Source: Neoconidiobolus thromboides FSU 785
Taxonomy: Eukaryota; Entomophthoromycota; Entomophthoromycetes; Entomophthorales; Neoconidiobolaceae
Direction of reading: 5' to 3'
Length of the DNA stretch: 64,000 nt
Assembly: GCA_025603075.1 (NCBI GenBank)
Contig: MU626270.1
Coordinates: 62,001 to 126,000 of the forward strand
The translations under genes were made by a program, and so were the position numbers. Below the pieces are notes generated by a model, which was not told the DNA's origin, did no database searches, and saw only the letters and a program-made list of their open reading frames with translations. This document shows positions 37,767-49,722 of the stretch, piece by piece (the first letter of the stretch is position 1; the number at the start of each line of letters is the position of its first letter).

Positions 37767-40700
37767 ATGAAAGAGAATAATGAAATCGAGAAAAAAGTAA
37801 TTATTAATAAACATATCAATAATAAATTATAAATTAATAGAAATTTTATATTCAAATAGACATATTTATATTGTCTATGTTGTAATGGGTAAAGCATTTT
37901 TTTCAGAAAATTAATAATTTATATACTACTACTAACAATATTTATAGAAAACTCAAGAATTCTAATAAATTAAGTTTTACATGTTGTTTATGTTATACTG
38001 TGAATGATTTGGCAATAATCAAATCAAACAATTGTCAATTAGATCTAACTAAATATAACGATGGAATAATAGGTAAACTTTTAATGTTTCAACTTATTAA
38101 TAAAAGAAACTAATTAATCATAATGTATAGAATTAATGAATAAATTAAATTTAAAGAATGGATTGAGTGTAAGGAGTATACAGTTATTGATGGATAATTT
38201 GAGACAAAACGAGGAAATTGAACAAGAGATGCTTGAATTTATTAAAGATTATATCAAATTTAATTTTTTAAATTTAGATCAATTATCATTGGCCTTTAAT
38301 AATGTAAGTTGATTATTTTACTTTTATATTGTTTGTTTATTACAATTATTTTATAGCGAAAAACATCAACAAAACGAGAAAGCGGAATTAATTTTTTTGA
38401 TGTAGAAGAAGGATATAGATTGATTATTAAAGAAATGGTGAGTTTATAAGAAAATATTGTTCAATCAAAGAATAGGATTAAATAAAACTATAATTTTTTA
38501 GCCAACAACAGTAATGGAAACAATACTAGATTGTATTAATAAATTATTAAAAAGACCTGGAAGGTAAGTAAAAAATAATAAGATGTATTTTTTATATAAA
38601 AGTATATTAAATAATATACATATTTTTAAGGCCATTAAAACGTAAAAGAGATATTAAATGGTTATTGATATTATTATTAGTAATTAATTATTATATATTA
38701 AATTATTTTTAATCATAATATTTACTATTGTTTGTATAATTAATCATTTATAAATAGAATCCAAAGTTAAGTGAATTCAGTACAAATATAAAAGAAGATA
38801 AAAATAATCAAAGAACAATTGAAATAATAACACGAATTATGGGATTAATTTGTAATTTGAATGATAGTTTACACAATTATTTAGTTTATTGGATATTAAA
38901 GTAAATATAATATAATAATACATTACTATATTAACTTCTTTTATTTGTTACTCTATAGTTGTAATAAAGTCCAATTGAAATATATCATTGAATTAAGTAA
39001 TAAATATATAACTTATTTATTAAAAACAAATGAGAATGAAGAATATTTGACAATTAATCAACGATTAATGTTGAAAAATAATAGTTATCAATTTGATTGG
39101 AGAATTATTTCAGCTGCTAGAGTTATGGGTTTATTATGTAAGTAAATAGTAATAGTATATAAATATAAATATTAAAAACAGGATATAATATAATAATAAT
39201 AATATAATAATAATAATAATAATTTTTAATTTTAGTTTCAATTAATAATATTAATAAATTATTACCATTATCTACATTTTATAATAGTACTGTGGATTTT
39301 TTAGATCTTTCATTAGATTATGACAATTGGAGAAATAGAAATAGGTAGTTTAATATTTTTTATAATTATTAATATTGACAAACATTTATTTGATATTCAT
39401 TTGTGTATTACTTGATTATTTATTTTATTTATTTATTTGTAGTTCTTTTTCTTTCTGTCAATATCCTTTTTTAATTAGTATGGGATCAAAAGTATTAATA
39501 TTAGAATTAGACGCTATTAGGCAGATGAAAGAAAAATTAAAGGTAATTAAACAATCATAATGATAATAATGATAAAGAAGTATATTTTTGATTTTGTTTT
39601 TAATTAGCAAGTAATTCATTCCATATTATTTCAAAACCAAGCAAGCACTCCATTTCTTTGTTTAAAAATAAGAAGAGAATACTTAATTGAAGATTCACTA
39701 AATCAAGTAATTTAATTTCAATTTTAATATTAATCAATTATTCTATTTAGTATATTAATTATTAATTTAGTTATCTAAACATAGTAAAGATTTAAAAAAG
39801 AAATTAACAATTAAGTTTATTGGCGAAGATGGAATTGATGCGGGTGGTTTAACTAAAGAATGGTTTATGTTATTAATTAATGAATTAATGAATCCGAAAT
39901 ATGGTAAGGAAAATATTATATAATAACATATAATAACATATAATAACATATAATAACATATAATATAAAATATATAATATACAATGGTTATATTATTAAT
40001 TTTTAATTTTAATTAGGATTATTTTATTATGAAAAAACAAGCCAATATTTTTGGTTTAATATGAACTGTTTAGAAAATGAGCAAAATTATTTTTTATTTG
40101 GAGTGGTAAATTAATATTAATGTTTAATAATACTAAATAATATAATATAATAATAATATAATATAATAATAATATAATATAATAATAATATAATAATAAT
40201 ATAATATAATAATAATATAATATAATAATAATATAATATAATAATAATAATTTATTTTTATTTTAGATTGTTGGATTAGCCATTTATAACTCTACAATAT
40301 TAAATTTACAGCTACCAACTGCTTTATTTAAAAAATTATTTAATATTGAATTAGATTTATTAGATTTAAAGTGTTATCAACCGGTAAGAAAACATTATTA
40401 CAATAGAATGTTTTATTTACTGATTATATATTCCAGTTAATTGCTAATAATTTAGAAAAATTATTAAATTATAATGAAGATGATATAGAAGATATATTCA
40501 ATTTAGATTTTACTTATTGTTATAAAAGATATGGTAAAATAATAACAGTTAATTTAATTGAAAACGGAGAAAATATAATGGTCAATCAAAAAAATAAAGA
40601 TGGTAATTAATAACAGTATATTATACTACAAGATATATACCATAATATAATAACATTAATAACATTTATTAGAATATGTAACTAAATATATCGATTATAT

Positions 40701-41435
40701 ATTTAATAAGTCAATTGAATCTCAATTTTCGAAATTTAAAAAAGGATTTTATAAAGTTTGTGGAGGCAATGCATTATCGGTAAGTTAATAATAATAATAA
40801 TTTATAAGTATCAAAATTAAATCTATACAAGTTATTTCAGCCTTTAGAAATTGAATTATTGATTTGTGGTAATCCTTCCCCAATAAATTTAGAGGAGTTG
40901 ATGGCTGTAACGGACTATGATGGATATATAGCAGAAGATATAACTATTAAGTAAAATAGCTATAATTATATTTACAATAATAAGAATGATTTACAGTTAT
41001 TAGATTATTTTGGCAAATCCTTGATGAATTTAATGAAAAAGAGTTGAAGAAATTAATACAATTTATCACGGGTTCAGAGAGGTTACCTTTAAATGGAGTA
41101 ACAAATTTTAAGTTCAAAATTTCTTATTTAAGTGATGATGTGAGACTGTAAGTTTATAATAATTTCAGATTATTATTTTACTTTGTTTTTATTTTTATTT
41201 TTATTTTTATTTTTATTTTTATTTTTATTTTTATTTTTATTTTTATTTTTATTTTTATTTTTATTTGTTTGCCTATTATTAATATTACACTTATTTACAA
41301 TATTTTTATTTTAGATTACCCATAGCTCATACTTGTTTTAATCAATTATGTTTACCAAAATATTTAAATTATAATCATTTTAAACAAAAATTGATTTATT
41401 CAATTAGCGAATCAATAGGGTTTACATTGGTTTAA
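37767..41435 (+). CDS. HUL4: HECT-type E3 ubiquitin ligase, Hul4/HECTD2-like
   Basis: About twenty small exons join in frame to roughly 725 residues. The N terminus has a two-CxxC zinc-ribbon-like motif ([10 protein letters not shown] ... [14 protein letters not shown]) of the kind seen in fungal Hul4 homologues. A helical middle follows, then the HECT domain: [78 protein letters not shown] and the catalytic cysteine in [15 protein letters not shown] near the C terminus. It would accept ubiquitin from an E2 and pass it to substrates; yeast Hul4 acts in nuclear and cytosolic quality control. At least nineteen introns of about 50-160 nt in 3.7 kb is the densest splitting in the window, and several introns carry simple repeats. 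Confidence 0.85.
39921..39960. repeat. Four perfect tandem copies of a 10-bp unit in an intron
   Basis: TAATAACATA is repeated exactly four times within the intron that follows the HECT block ending NPKYG. It is a short minisatellite; no function is apparent. Confidence 0.9.
40141..40252. repeat. AT-only simple repeat filling an intron
   Basis: About 110 bases of interleaved TATAATATAA and TAATAA units without a single G or C, between the exons ending FLFGV and starting IVGLAIYN of the HECT gene. Confidence 0.9.
41186..41266. repeat. (TTTTTA)n microsatellite in an intron
   Basis: About thirteen near-perfect copies of TTTTTA in the last intron of the HECT ligase gene, upstream of the exon with the catalytic cysteine. 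The run may also serve as an extended polypyrimidine-rich region. Confidence 0.9.
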
Positions 41436-42297
41436 TTATATCCTAATAAAAGCTTTATTTATTTATAATTATTATATTTTGTATTATTTTAAAAATATTT
41501 ATAAGCTTTGAAAAATAGAATATGGGGATGTTTTTTTTGGCTTCATTATTTTTTCCATCTTTTAAGCGCTATTTGAGTAGAAAAATTGTTAGCAAAATTC
41601 TTAAACACAAAAATACATCCCCATATTCTAGTTTTTAATTAGGATAAAGTATATTTATATAAAATTCAGAGTTTCCAAATATAATAATAATATAATTTAT
41701 TAATACATTTTTATCATAATATTTATAGACAATGATAATATAAATATTTATTAAATGCGCTTCTATTATGATGCTTATAAATAATAGTAATTAAAATTAT
41801 TAAATGCTTTTTTATCATATTATTCATTCCTTACTCTTAGATTATAGTACTATGAAATTTTATAAAACCACTATTTCAACAGATATAAATAGACCCAAGA
41901 TTTATTCATTTAACATCTAATTTTGTCACTATTAATTATCATTTATAATCATTTATAATATTTATTAAAGTTAAACTCAATATCAAAAAAAGTAAGATGG
42001 TTTAGGGATATCATTACAACTATTCAATTTAGTTTAAAATATTACATTTTAATTTATTACAAAGTTTATTATAAACTAAACAACTAGAAGGCTCTACCTT
42101 TAAAAAAATAAGAGAAGAAAAGAGGTTGAATTTAGGGGGAAAAGATAAGCCGAAGCTGAAGAAGAAAAAAAGTTGAAAAAGAAGTTGGAAGAGAAAAGTT
42201 AAATCAGGGTCAGAAAATAAAAAGGAAGAGGGGGGATATATGAGTTATCAAACAACTGAGAGAAAGAAAATATCAGATTATTAATTAGATATTATAT
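41436..42297. other. Intergenic between convergent HUL4 and the kinase gene
   Basis: Contains the best-preserved foldback repeat (copy h) 85 bp after the HUL4 stop, and a purine-rich AAG/GAA stretch at about 42100-42240. The purine-rich run has no ORF of useful length. Nothing else was seen. Confidence 0.55.
41520..41626 (-). repeat. Foldback MITE-like element, copy h (best ends)
   Basis: A 107-bp copy whose ends are perfectly complementary beyond the usual limit: TAGAATATGGGGATG at the left and CATCCCCATATTCTA at the right (41516-41630). The centre TAAGCGCTATTTGAGTAGAA matches the family in rc orientation. Confidence 0.9.
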
Positions 42298-45031
42298 CTA
42301 ACTAACTTTCTTCGAATTAAAAAATAATTTAATTCTACTAAACAACCCATTAATCGATTCTTTTCTCTTTTTATCATTCTTAATATTTTCCTTTTTAATA
42401 CTCCCTTTGTATCCCAAAGTATTCTTATTATTATGATTTGTTGTAGTACTAGTACTATCATAACTATGATTTAAGTTTAATTGGTTTTTGAGGTTAATTT
42501 TATTTGGAGTAGCTGGATGTGAATAAGTTACAAAAAATTTATCATTTGAATTGTTATTTTGATCAAGTTCTTTTGTATAATTGGAAGTTAAATTAAAAGC
42601 CAATGCTGGATTATTATTAGGACTCTTTGGACTCATTGGTTTAATTTTAAAACTTAATTTACGATTTAATTTTTTATTACTATTTTTTCGACTTGTAGTT
42701 TGACTATTAGTTAAACTCAAATTAGTTTTATACTGATAATTATTATAATTATTCATACTTAAATAATCAGAATGTGTTTCAAATTGATCCCAAGAACTTG
42801 ATAATCTATTAATTGTAGTATCATTTGCTATATCACTAAATGTATTCTCAATAAATTGTTGAAATTCATTATCTTTATAATGATTTCCACTGATATTTGG
42901 ACTTAACGAAGAAGCAGTAGTAGAAGAAGACATTTCCTTATTACCAATAGTTAAACTTAATCCTCTTTTATGTTGTCGAATATTACTATTATTACTACTA
43001 TTACTATTACTATAAATTCCACTTCCACTTCCACTTCCACTTCCTTTTTTTATATTGATAAATTCTTTTGATAAAATATTGGACATTCTTCTTAAGCCTG
43101 ATACAAGTTTACTTGGTTTACGAAAATGATTTTTTTCTCTTTTGTTATATTCTTTTAATCGAAGTGGGGATTTTATTGGAGAAGTACTATTATCTACCAT
43201 CTTAGGTTCATTATTCGATAATGAAATTGGAAATGTAGCTAATTCTGAAGAATCTAAAATATCATATAAAGAGTGACGTCGATTATAATTATAATTAGTA
43301 GGATTATTTGTAATATCAAAAGTATCATATGTTTGATTATGTTTATCAAAATTAAAGTAGATTTCAGAGGCTCTCCTTTTATTACTACTATTATTACTAA
43401 TCCTCTTACTATTAATACTTAATCTTTTGATTTCCATTTCATTATGATAAAATTTAGGTGGTGGAGCAAACAATTGGAATTCTTTCTTTTGTAGATAAAA
43501 TGGTACTGGTTTATGATTATTGTTAGTATCTTCTTCATCTATTTGATCATTATTAGATTGATTTTGATTTTGATTTAAATTTGGTAAGTTATTTAAGGAA
43601 CAAAAAGAAGATGTTTCATTCTGTGGATAATCAAAACACATAGATAATGTAGAAGATTCATTATTATTTGTATTATAAATAATAGAATGTGGATCACTTA
43701 ATTTATCACTTGAATAAGATAAATTAAAATTATCTTCTAATTCTATTTGTTGATTAATTTCATTATTAATAATAATCTCTTCCTCTTCTAAATCCTCTTC
43801 TGAAGATGATATAAAGCCATTAATGAAAGGAGAAATAGTACCGTTACCATTGATATTAGGTAATTCTAATGAATGATTAGAAAAATCGATTTGAGTAATT
43901 TCTTTTGGAAAATAAGGATAAGAAATAGATAAATCAACATTTTGATTATTATTACTACAAGTAAAACTAAAAAAGGGATGATCTAATGCTTCTGCTGCAG
44001 TAAGTCTTAAAGTTGGATCATATTGTAATAAACTAACAATAAATTGTAGACAAGTAGTATCATAATAAGTATATGCTTGTAATATTGATTTTAAACTTCC
44101 TTCTTCTACTTTTGGAAATCGAATATCATGAATAGAAGCTAATTGTATTCCAAGTGTCCATTTACCACCTAAAGAAAAAGATTCTGTTGGTGAGCCCAAT
44201 ACATTACACATTAAAAATATTTGATCATTATCATTTTTTCCAGGAAATAAAGGTTTTAATGTCATTAATTCAGAAGCTATTGCACCTAAAGCCCATAAGT
44301 CTATTGATGAATCATAGCTCTGAGATCCAAAAAATACTTCTGGTGCTCGATACCAACTGGTACTAACATACTTTGATAATCTCTTTGAACCTGAGTTCAA
44401 TTCTCTAACTAATCCGAAATCAGCTATTTTAACTTTATTTCCAGACACTAATATATTTTCTGGTTTAATATCCCGATGAAAAAATCCAGAGTTATGCAAA
44501 TAATTTAAACCTATCAAAGTCTCCTTTCTATATGAATATTAAGTTATCAGTATTGTATTATTATGAAATAGTATATATTAGTTACAATATAAATTGAATT
44601 AATGATAAAGGAAATGGAGCTCCTCTACGGTTAGCAATAACTTCATATAAGTTGTAATCCATTAATTCAAATACAAAATATAGTCCATTTCCTTTTTGTA
44701 CAAAATCCATTAAAGTTATTATATTTGGGTGTGATAGTGCGTTTAAAGCCTAGCGACTAAGATTAATATTTTTGTGGATTATAAGAGATTGTTATGTAAT
44801 TACTTTAACTTCTCGATTTTTCTTTTTTTGATTTAATTCATAGAATTTTTTATGGACTTTTTTGATAGCTACCTAAAAAGTATACAATTTAGTATATAAT
44901 ATACATGTTTATAGAGTTTGTAATTATCAACTGTTAATATTTACCTTATTGTCATTTTCTTTATCCACAGCTTCAAATACAGAACCAAATGCCCCCGAAT
45001 TGATTTGTTTCTTTATCTCATATCGATTCAT
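42298..45031 (-). CDS. CMGC protein kinase of the Ime2/MAK (RCK) group
   Basis: Four exons (45031-44945, 44872-44804, 44749-44586, 44527-42298) join in frame to 849 residues. The kinase domain begins at the start Met: INSGAFGSVFEAVDKENDNK, VAIKKVHKKFYE with the ATP-binding Lys, FFHRDIKPENILV with the catalytic HRD, IADFGLVREL, YVSTSWYRAPEVFFGSQSY, and IDLWALGAIASELMTLKPLF with PGKNDNDQIF typical of MAK/ICK/Ime2 kinases. The domain ends near residue 320 (RLTAAEALDHPFF). The remaining 530 residues are Asn/Ser-rich and probably disordered, with basic patches, as in Ime2. The glycine loop lacks the first Gly (INSGAFG), and the usual T-x-Y activation motif reads S-K-Y. Family members control meiosis or cilium length; which applies here is unknown. 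Confidence 0.85.
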
Positions 45032-46559
45032 AACATGCAATAATTTTTTATATTATAATAATAATAATAATAATAATAATTTATAAAATAATAAGCTAAA
45101 AAGATTGAAAAAGATTAAAAAATTAAAATAAATTCATACCACTTCTTTTATTTTAATCTAAAGTTTTGACTCTTTTAGGTTAACTTTTTATTCTTAGTTA
45201 AATAGAATATTAGCCAATTAAAGCGACTGGTTTCACTTTTTACTTTTAGCATGGTGTAAAAAGTAAGTTGGCATTATGGACTTGCAAAAGCTATTATTAG
45301 AATTTTCCGTTTTTTGTCATTTTAACCTATTCCTTAAATAATATCCACTATACAATAATAATAAAATAAATATAATAATGTCATAATAATGAATCATATT
45401 TAATAGAATAATCAAAATAGACCCTCCTTAAAAATCGTACAATTTTTAATCTATTTTCCCTTTAAATTTTAATGCTTAAATCTCAATCTTTCTCCTTTTT
45501 TTAATCATTAAATCTAAATAGAAACTAATTTAAAATGATTTTACCCCTACAATAAATAGTTCTAGCTTTTTCTCAAAATAAATTTAATTCAACCAATTAA
45601 AGATTCTCTTTATTGTATTATTTTCTGTGTCCTCCTTTTTACCACTAACGAATTTATTAGTTTTTGAATTTTAACAGATAATATTATGGGAATAAGAGAA
45701 GACTATTAATAGTTTTTTATACTTTTATTTATTTTATTGACTCTCAGAAATGATAGCTTATTTCATAACAAATCTTTAATAGTTAAAGATAAAGATAAAG
45801 ATAAAGATATTATTTGTCTTATAATAAAATATTAACATTTTAAAATAAAGATTTAAAAACATCATAAGCTAATGAAAAAGAATTATGGCAAAAATAAATA
45901 TTAAATTAGTTGGTAATTTGATATTAAAATGATGTGGTTAAAAGTTATCATCTTGCGTTAATCATGTTAGATTAAAAATTAATAAAACGTTATTTTTAAT
46001 TTTTCATAAAATTTATGGTGGTTTAATATTATTAAACTGGATATTATTGGAATCTATTTGAAATACTTATTCATAAAAATTTATTAGATCTCAATTTTAT
46101 TTTAATAATTAATTTTGTATATCTTTTTTCGCTTTCTTTTTACCGGTTTTATTTTATACATATATATATCTTTTATTCCAGTGTTTGGTATGTTACATAT
46201 TTTAATAAGTATACTTTTTATGTTTACTTTTGACAGATCAAGTTTTGGTTCAATTCGTAGATAAATGTTAGTATCACATGATAGATTACTATTGAAAAAA
46301 AAGAGTAGCTTTTTTCAATAAAATATACTTATTTTTAGATTGTTTTTATTTTATATAATTAAGTAGTTATCATATATTGCTAAAAGAATGTTAAAAAAGT
46401 AAATATTAAATAATAAAATATTTATTAATAAGCTATAAGGTATTTTTTAAGTAATCTAGCTTTTTGGGCAATTCCATTCCTCTAAGGGTATAGAGTTCAT
46501 TTCAACTTTTATCTAAAAATTATTTTACTTTCAGACATAAAAAATATTTGTAATTAATG

Positions 46560-47330
46560 ACCTTGGAATTAATTTTAGCCCAAGTCAAATTAAAAGCTTT
46601 AAATATAGAGGGTAATTTATAAAATCATTCTTATTAAAGCTGTGTAAGATTTTTATTACCATTTCACTTTAAAATTTCATGGCTGATTAAAAAGGTATTT
46701 GGTAATAATATTTGGCACAGTTTATGCCAATTTTCTTAAAGCTTATCGTTTTTTTCAATAATAATTTGCTAATTTGATGCCAAAACTTATCTGTCACTTA
46801 GTACCAAACTTGATCTACCAAAGGTGAATGTAAAAATATGTTTATAAAAATACGTAACATGCTAAACATTTGGATAAAAGGTGTACAAATAATCGAATTT
46901 TCAGGTTTATATTATCTTAATTGGAGAAAGTTTAAAAGACCTCCCCCCTCAATTTAAAACTTTAATTAGTTTTAAATTGAGTTTCATTATTTTTTTATAG
47001 TTTTTCTAATAAAAATAAAAATATTCATTTTGTTTTAATTTTTATTGTTAATATTGTATAAATTCATTAATATAAGATTAGTTTAACTTCTATGAGTTAA
47101 ACCATGACCTTATCTTAAATATCAACTCAATTTTTTGGCAATTAAACCTCTCCAAAAGATTTTTATAAAAATTGTTTTAGTTAGTTTCAACACCAAGAGT
47201 TATGAATTATTCAACTTTGAAACAATTGTAACTTTTATAAATCTATTTTGTCCAAATTTAAATCATTCATTGATTGACGCTTTTATCTTTTTTTTTGTAA
47301 ATATTTTTCCTATTTTAATTCTAAAATGAA
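46560..47330 (+). pseudogene. Possible decayed protein gene (LRR/F-box-like debris)
   Basis: Several protein-like runs occur in order but in different frames: MTLELILAQVKLKALNIEGN; FIKIRNMLNIWIKGVQIIEF followed by SGLYYLNWRKFKR; and YELFNFETIVTFINLFCPNL (47190-47260 region), ending IFPILILK near 47328. The last run resembles leucine-rich segments of fungal F-box proteins. The stretch is heavily interrupted, and chance open runs in AT-rich DNA cannot be excluded. Confidence 0.25.
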
Positions 47331-47446
47331 TCAATTGAAATTAGTAAATGAACCATTTTAATTATAAAATGATCTAATTTGATTTCCAGCTTTAATGCAT
47401 AAACTATAAATTTCAATGAATATAATTAAGTTTAAAAAAAATTAGT

Positions 47447-47565
47447 ATATGGGGATATATTTTTGTATTTAAGAATTTACTAATAACTTTTTACTAATAA
47501 CTTTTCCACTCAAATAGCGCTTAAAAGATAGAAAAAGTAATGAAGTCAAAAAAACATCTCCATAT
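47447..47565 (+). repeat. Foldback MITE-like element, copy i
   Basis: Ends ATATGGGGATATATTTTTG and AACATCTCCATAT. It is longer than other copies (119 bp) because TTACTAATAACTTT is duplicated in tandem inside the element. The centre is AGCGCT. Confidence 0.85.
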
Positions 47566-48508
47566 TTTTATTTTAAAGTAGATTCCAATGTCACATAATA
47601 ACTAGTGTTAAGATAATAATACTAAATTAAAGATATGATTAATAGTATAATAATTAAATAAGTATAACAAAAGATATTTATTATTAAACATAAAAAGGTA
47701 GGACAAAAACATTTAAATTATAAAATAGTTATCAATATTTCAATCATTATCTATTAAAACAATTGATAAGAAAACAAAATCGTTGCTTTTATTATTACTA
47801 CCCCTATTGCTATTTTTAAAGGTATAAGTAATTATTACGAATTTAGGTATACTTGAAGGAGAACCAATTAAAGGTGTAAAACTTTAGTTACTTGATTATC
47901 AGGTTACTTTGTCTTATTCTAGTAATATACTTCTATTTTATATCTGGATTGATGTATTTAAGACAGAATATTAATTTACTTAACACAGTTCATTTTTTTA
48001 TAGAGCTAAGCTAAATAAGCTTGAAACACTTCCCTTAATTTATTGTCCTTTACTGGATCACAATCTTATTCATTTTTCTTTTGATCTCTCTTATTAAATT
48101 TTACTCAAGGATAAACCATTCATATATCATACATTGTTTTAATATATATATAAAAGCGTTGATTATAGATCTAAGATATTTCTTAAATTGTAAAAGTCTT
48201 ATAAGATAAAAAACACATATTTACTACCAATTCTTATCTATCCACCATTTTCTCATTACTTTCCACTATCTATAGCAGGATGATATTATTAATCACTCCT
48301 TGCTATTTATTAAAGTCAATATAGCGATTTACTTTGATTTGATTTTTTAAAATTATTATTTATAATTAACTCATTAATTTACTTATTGTATCGTTGAACT
48401 AGTTATTAAATTAAAGTCATTATTGATAGTTATCATGCATAAAAACAATATAAATCTAAGTATTTTATTGTAAAAATAGTATATAGGGGTAAGAGGTAAA
48501 CTATTGTT

Positions 48509-48745
48509 TCAAGTTTGGGTAGCAAGAAGAGCTGCAGCTGGAGGAGCAGGTGGTGGTGGATTAACTATAGGAGGTATAAATGGTGCTAAAGCTTTATTTT
48601 TATGGTCTTTGAGCCTTTTAACTAAAACATCGATTGGCCTAGAAATATTAATAGGTTCAGAAGCGCTTAAGTTCTTACATCTTGGACAGTGACTGGTACA
48701 GCAAAGGTAATAGCAATAACGAGAACAACTAAATTTAGTCTTCAT
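48509..48745 (-). pseudogene. Frameshifted paralogue of the small secreted Pro-rich protein gene
   Basis: The 78-codon open frame starts MKTKFSCSRYCYYLCCTSHC and ends in a Pro/Ala-rich tail (IPPIVNPPPPAPPAAALL). Read one base later from codon 5, the 5' part instead gives LVVLVIAITFAVPVTVQDV, which closely parallels the signal peptide of the gene at 49723-49971 (TKLIALFIATIFAAPAIV). The ancestral protein was therefore probably MKTK-LVVLVIAITFA..., and one extra T near 48731-48733 plus a second shift near the end of that segment leave an in-frame but scrambled N terminus that is Cys-rich and no longer a signal peptide. Either the gene is damaged or two base errors are present. Downstream RPIDVLVKRLKDHKNKAL has no recognised motif. 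Confidence 0.55.
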
Positions 48746-49167
48746 TTGTGCTTATTTTAATATGTGTTATTAGTTTTACTATGATGATTATTTGAAAAGT
48801 TAAAATAATGATTTTATTTTAATATTTTATATACAATATCTAGTGCCCTTGATTTCATTAATTAATTCCGTTATACCCTTTTATTATAGTTTTAACCTAA
48901 TATTGCATTCTTAATCTTAACTTATTTTTTAATAAGTAACTTTAAATTCTATTTTAACACCCTTTAAACTTCAAAATACTCTCATTTTTGAAGCATTTTA
49001 TCTTCAAAATCCTGATAAAAACCCTTAAAGGGAAGTTTTAGTGAAATCCCACTTCATAGTTATCGGATTATTGTCAATAAAGATTTTGCTTGTATTGCAC
49101 TCTTGAGGCGCAAAAAAAGACTATTTGAACTAATAAAGGATAAACTGTAACCATTAGCTTTTCTATA

Positions 49168-49317
49168 ATAAATACCGAGTTATTTATTCTTTTTATTGGT
49201 ACCATTTTTACTATACCTGCTTCATCTTTTAGTGGCGAGGTTAAACCTTGTTTATTATTTATACTATTATCATCATTCTTTTCGCTGTTTTGTCCTTTAA
49301 TATCGTCATTTTTTTAA
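49168..49317 (+). pseudogene. Start-less relic of the small secreted-protein family
   Basis: The + frame reads INTELFILFIGTIFTIPASS, aligning residue for residue with MNTKLIALFIATIFAAPAIV of the gene at 49723-49971, with the start ATG changed to ATA (49168-49170). After about 26 residues the match is lost, and a hydrophobic Leu/Phe/Ser run follows to TAA 49315-49317. The Pro-rich tail of the family is absent. It lies in opposite orientation to its two relatives. Confidence 0.5.
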
Positions 49318-49503
49318 TTTGATCCCTTAACTTTAATACATACTATCATACCAAACACTAAAAAAGATATTATTACTATAGTATATGTTAATCGTCTACT
49401 TTTAATGCTTAAATACTGAAAGTTATTTAGGCATTATATTAACAAAATAATAATACATTAGTCTTACAAAATTTTTATCGACAAATTAAAAGTATACTTT
49501 AAA

Positions 49504-49608
49504 ATATGAGAATATTTTTTTGGTTTCATTACTTTTCCATTTTTCAAGTGCTATTTGAGTGAAAAAATTGTTAGTAAAATTGCTGAGCAAAAAAATACAT
49601 CCCCATAT
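49504..49608 (-). repeat. Foldback MITE-like element, copy j
   Basis: A 105-bp copy, rc orientation: ATATGAGAATATTTTTTTGG ... CAAGTGCTATTTGAGTGAAA ... ATACATCCCCATAT. The left end is mutated, the right end is perfect. Confidence 0.85.
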
Positions 49609-49722
49609 ATTAACTGCTAAATTATTGTTTGTTACATTGAGTTAAAAATTAATTAAATTTTAGTTGAGTTTGTATGTTTATTATAGATAATAATATATAT
49701 GAAGTAATAAGAATCTATTCCT

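Larger units (their letters stand above)
45032..48508. other. Long gene-poor stretch
   Basis: About 3.5 kb with no intact gene. It starts with the kinase promoter, including an (AAT)n run at about 45058-45081. It also holds possible gene debris at 46560-47330 and foldback repeat copy i. Nothing was recognised in the rest. Confidence 0.5.
48746..49722. other. Spacer inside the secreted-protein cluster
   Basis: Holds the third, start-less relative (49168-49317, +) and foldback repeat copy j (49504-49608). No other feature was recognised. Confidence 0.5.

Noticed and set aside
41186-41266. Possible CRISPR-like or regulatory array from the regular 6-bp pattern
   Set aside because: Plain microsatellite inside an intron of a eukaryotic gene, with no spacers.
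42100-42240. Purine-rich AAG/GAA stretch that reads as Lys/Glu-rich peptide
   Set aside because: Short, interrupted by stops, no start or splice context; simple sequence is enough to explain it.
48504-48692. Plus-strand Gly/Ala-rich frame
   Set aside because: Antisense of the Pro/Ala tail of the frameshifted secreted-protein paralogue.
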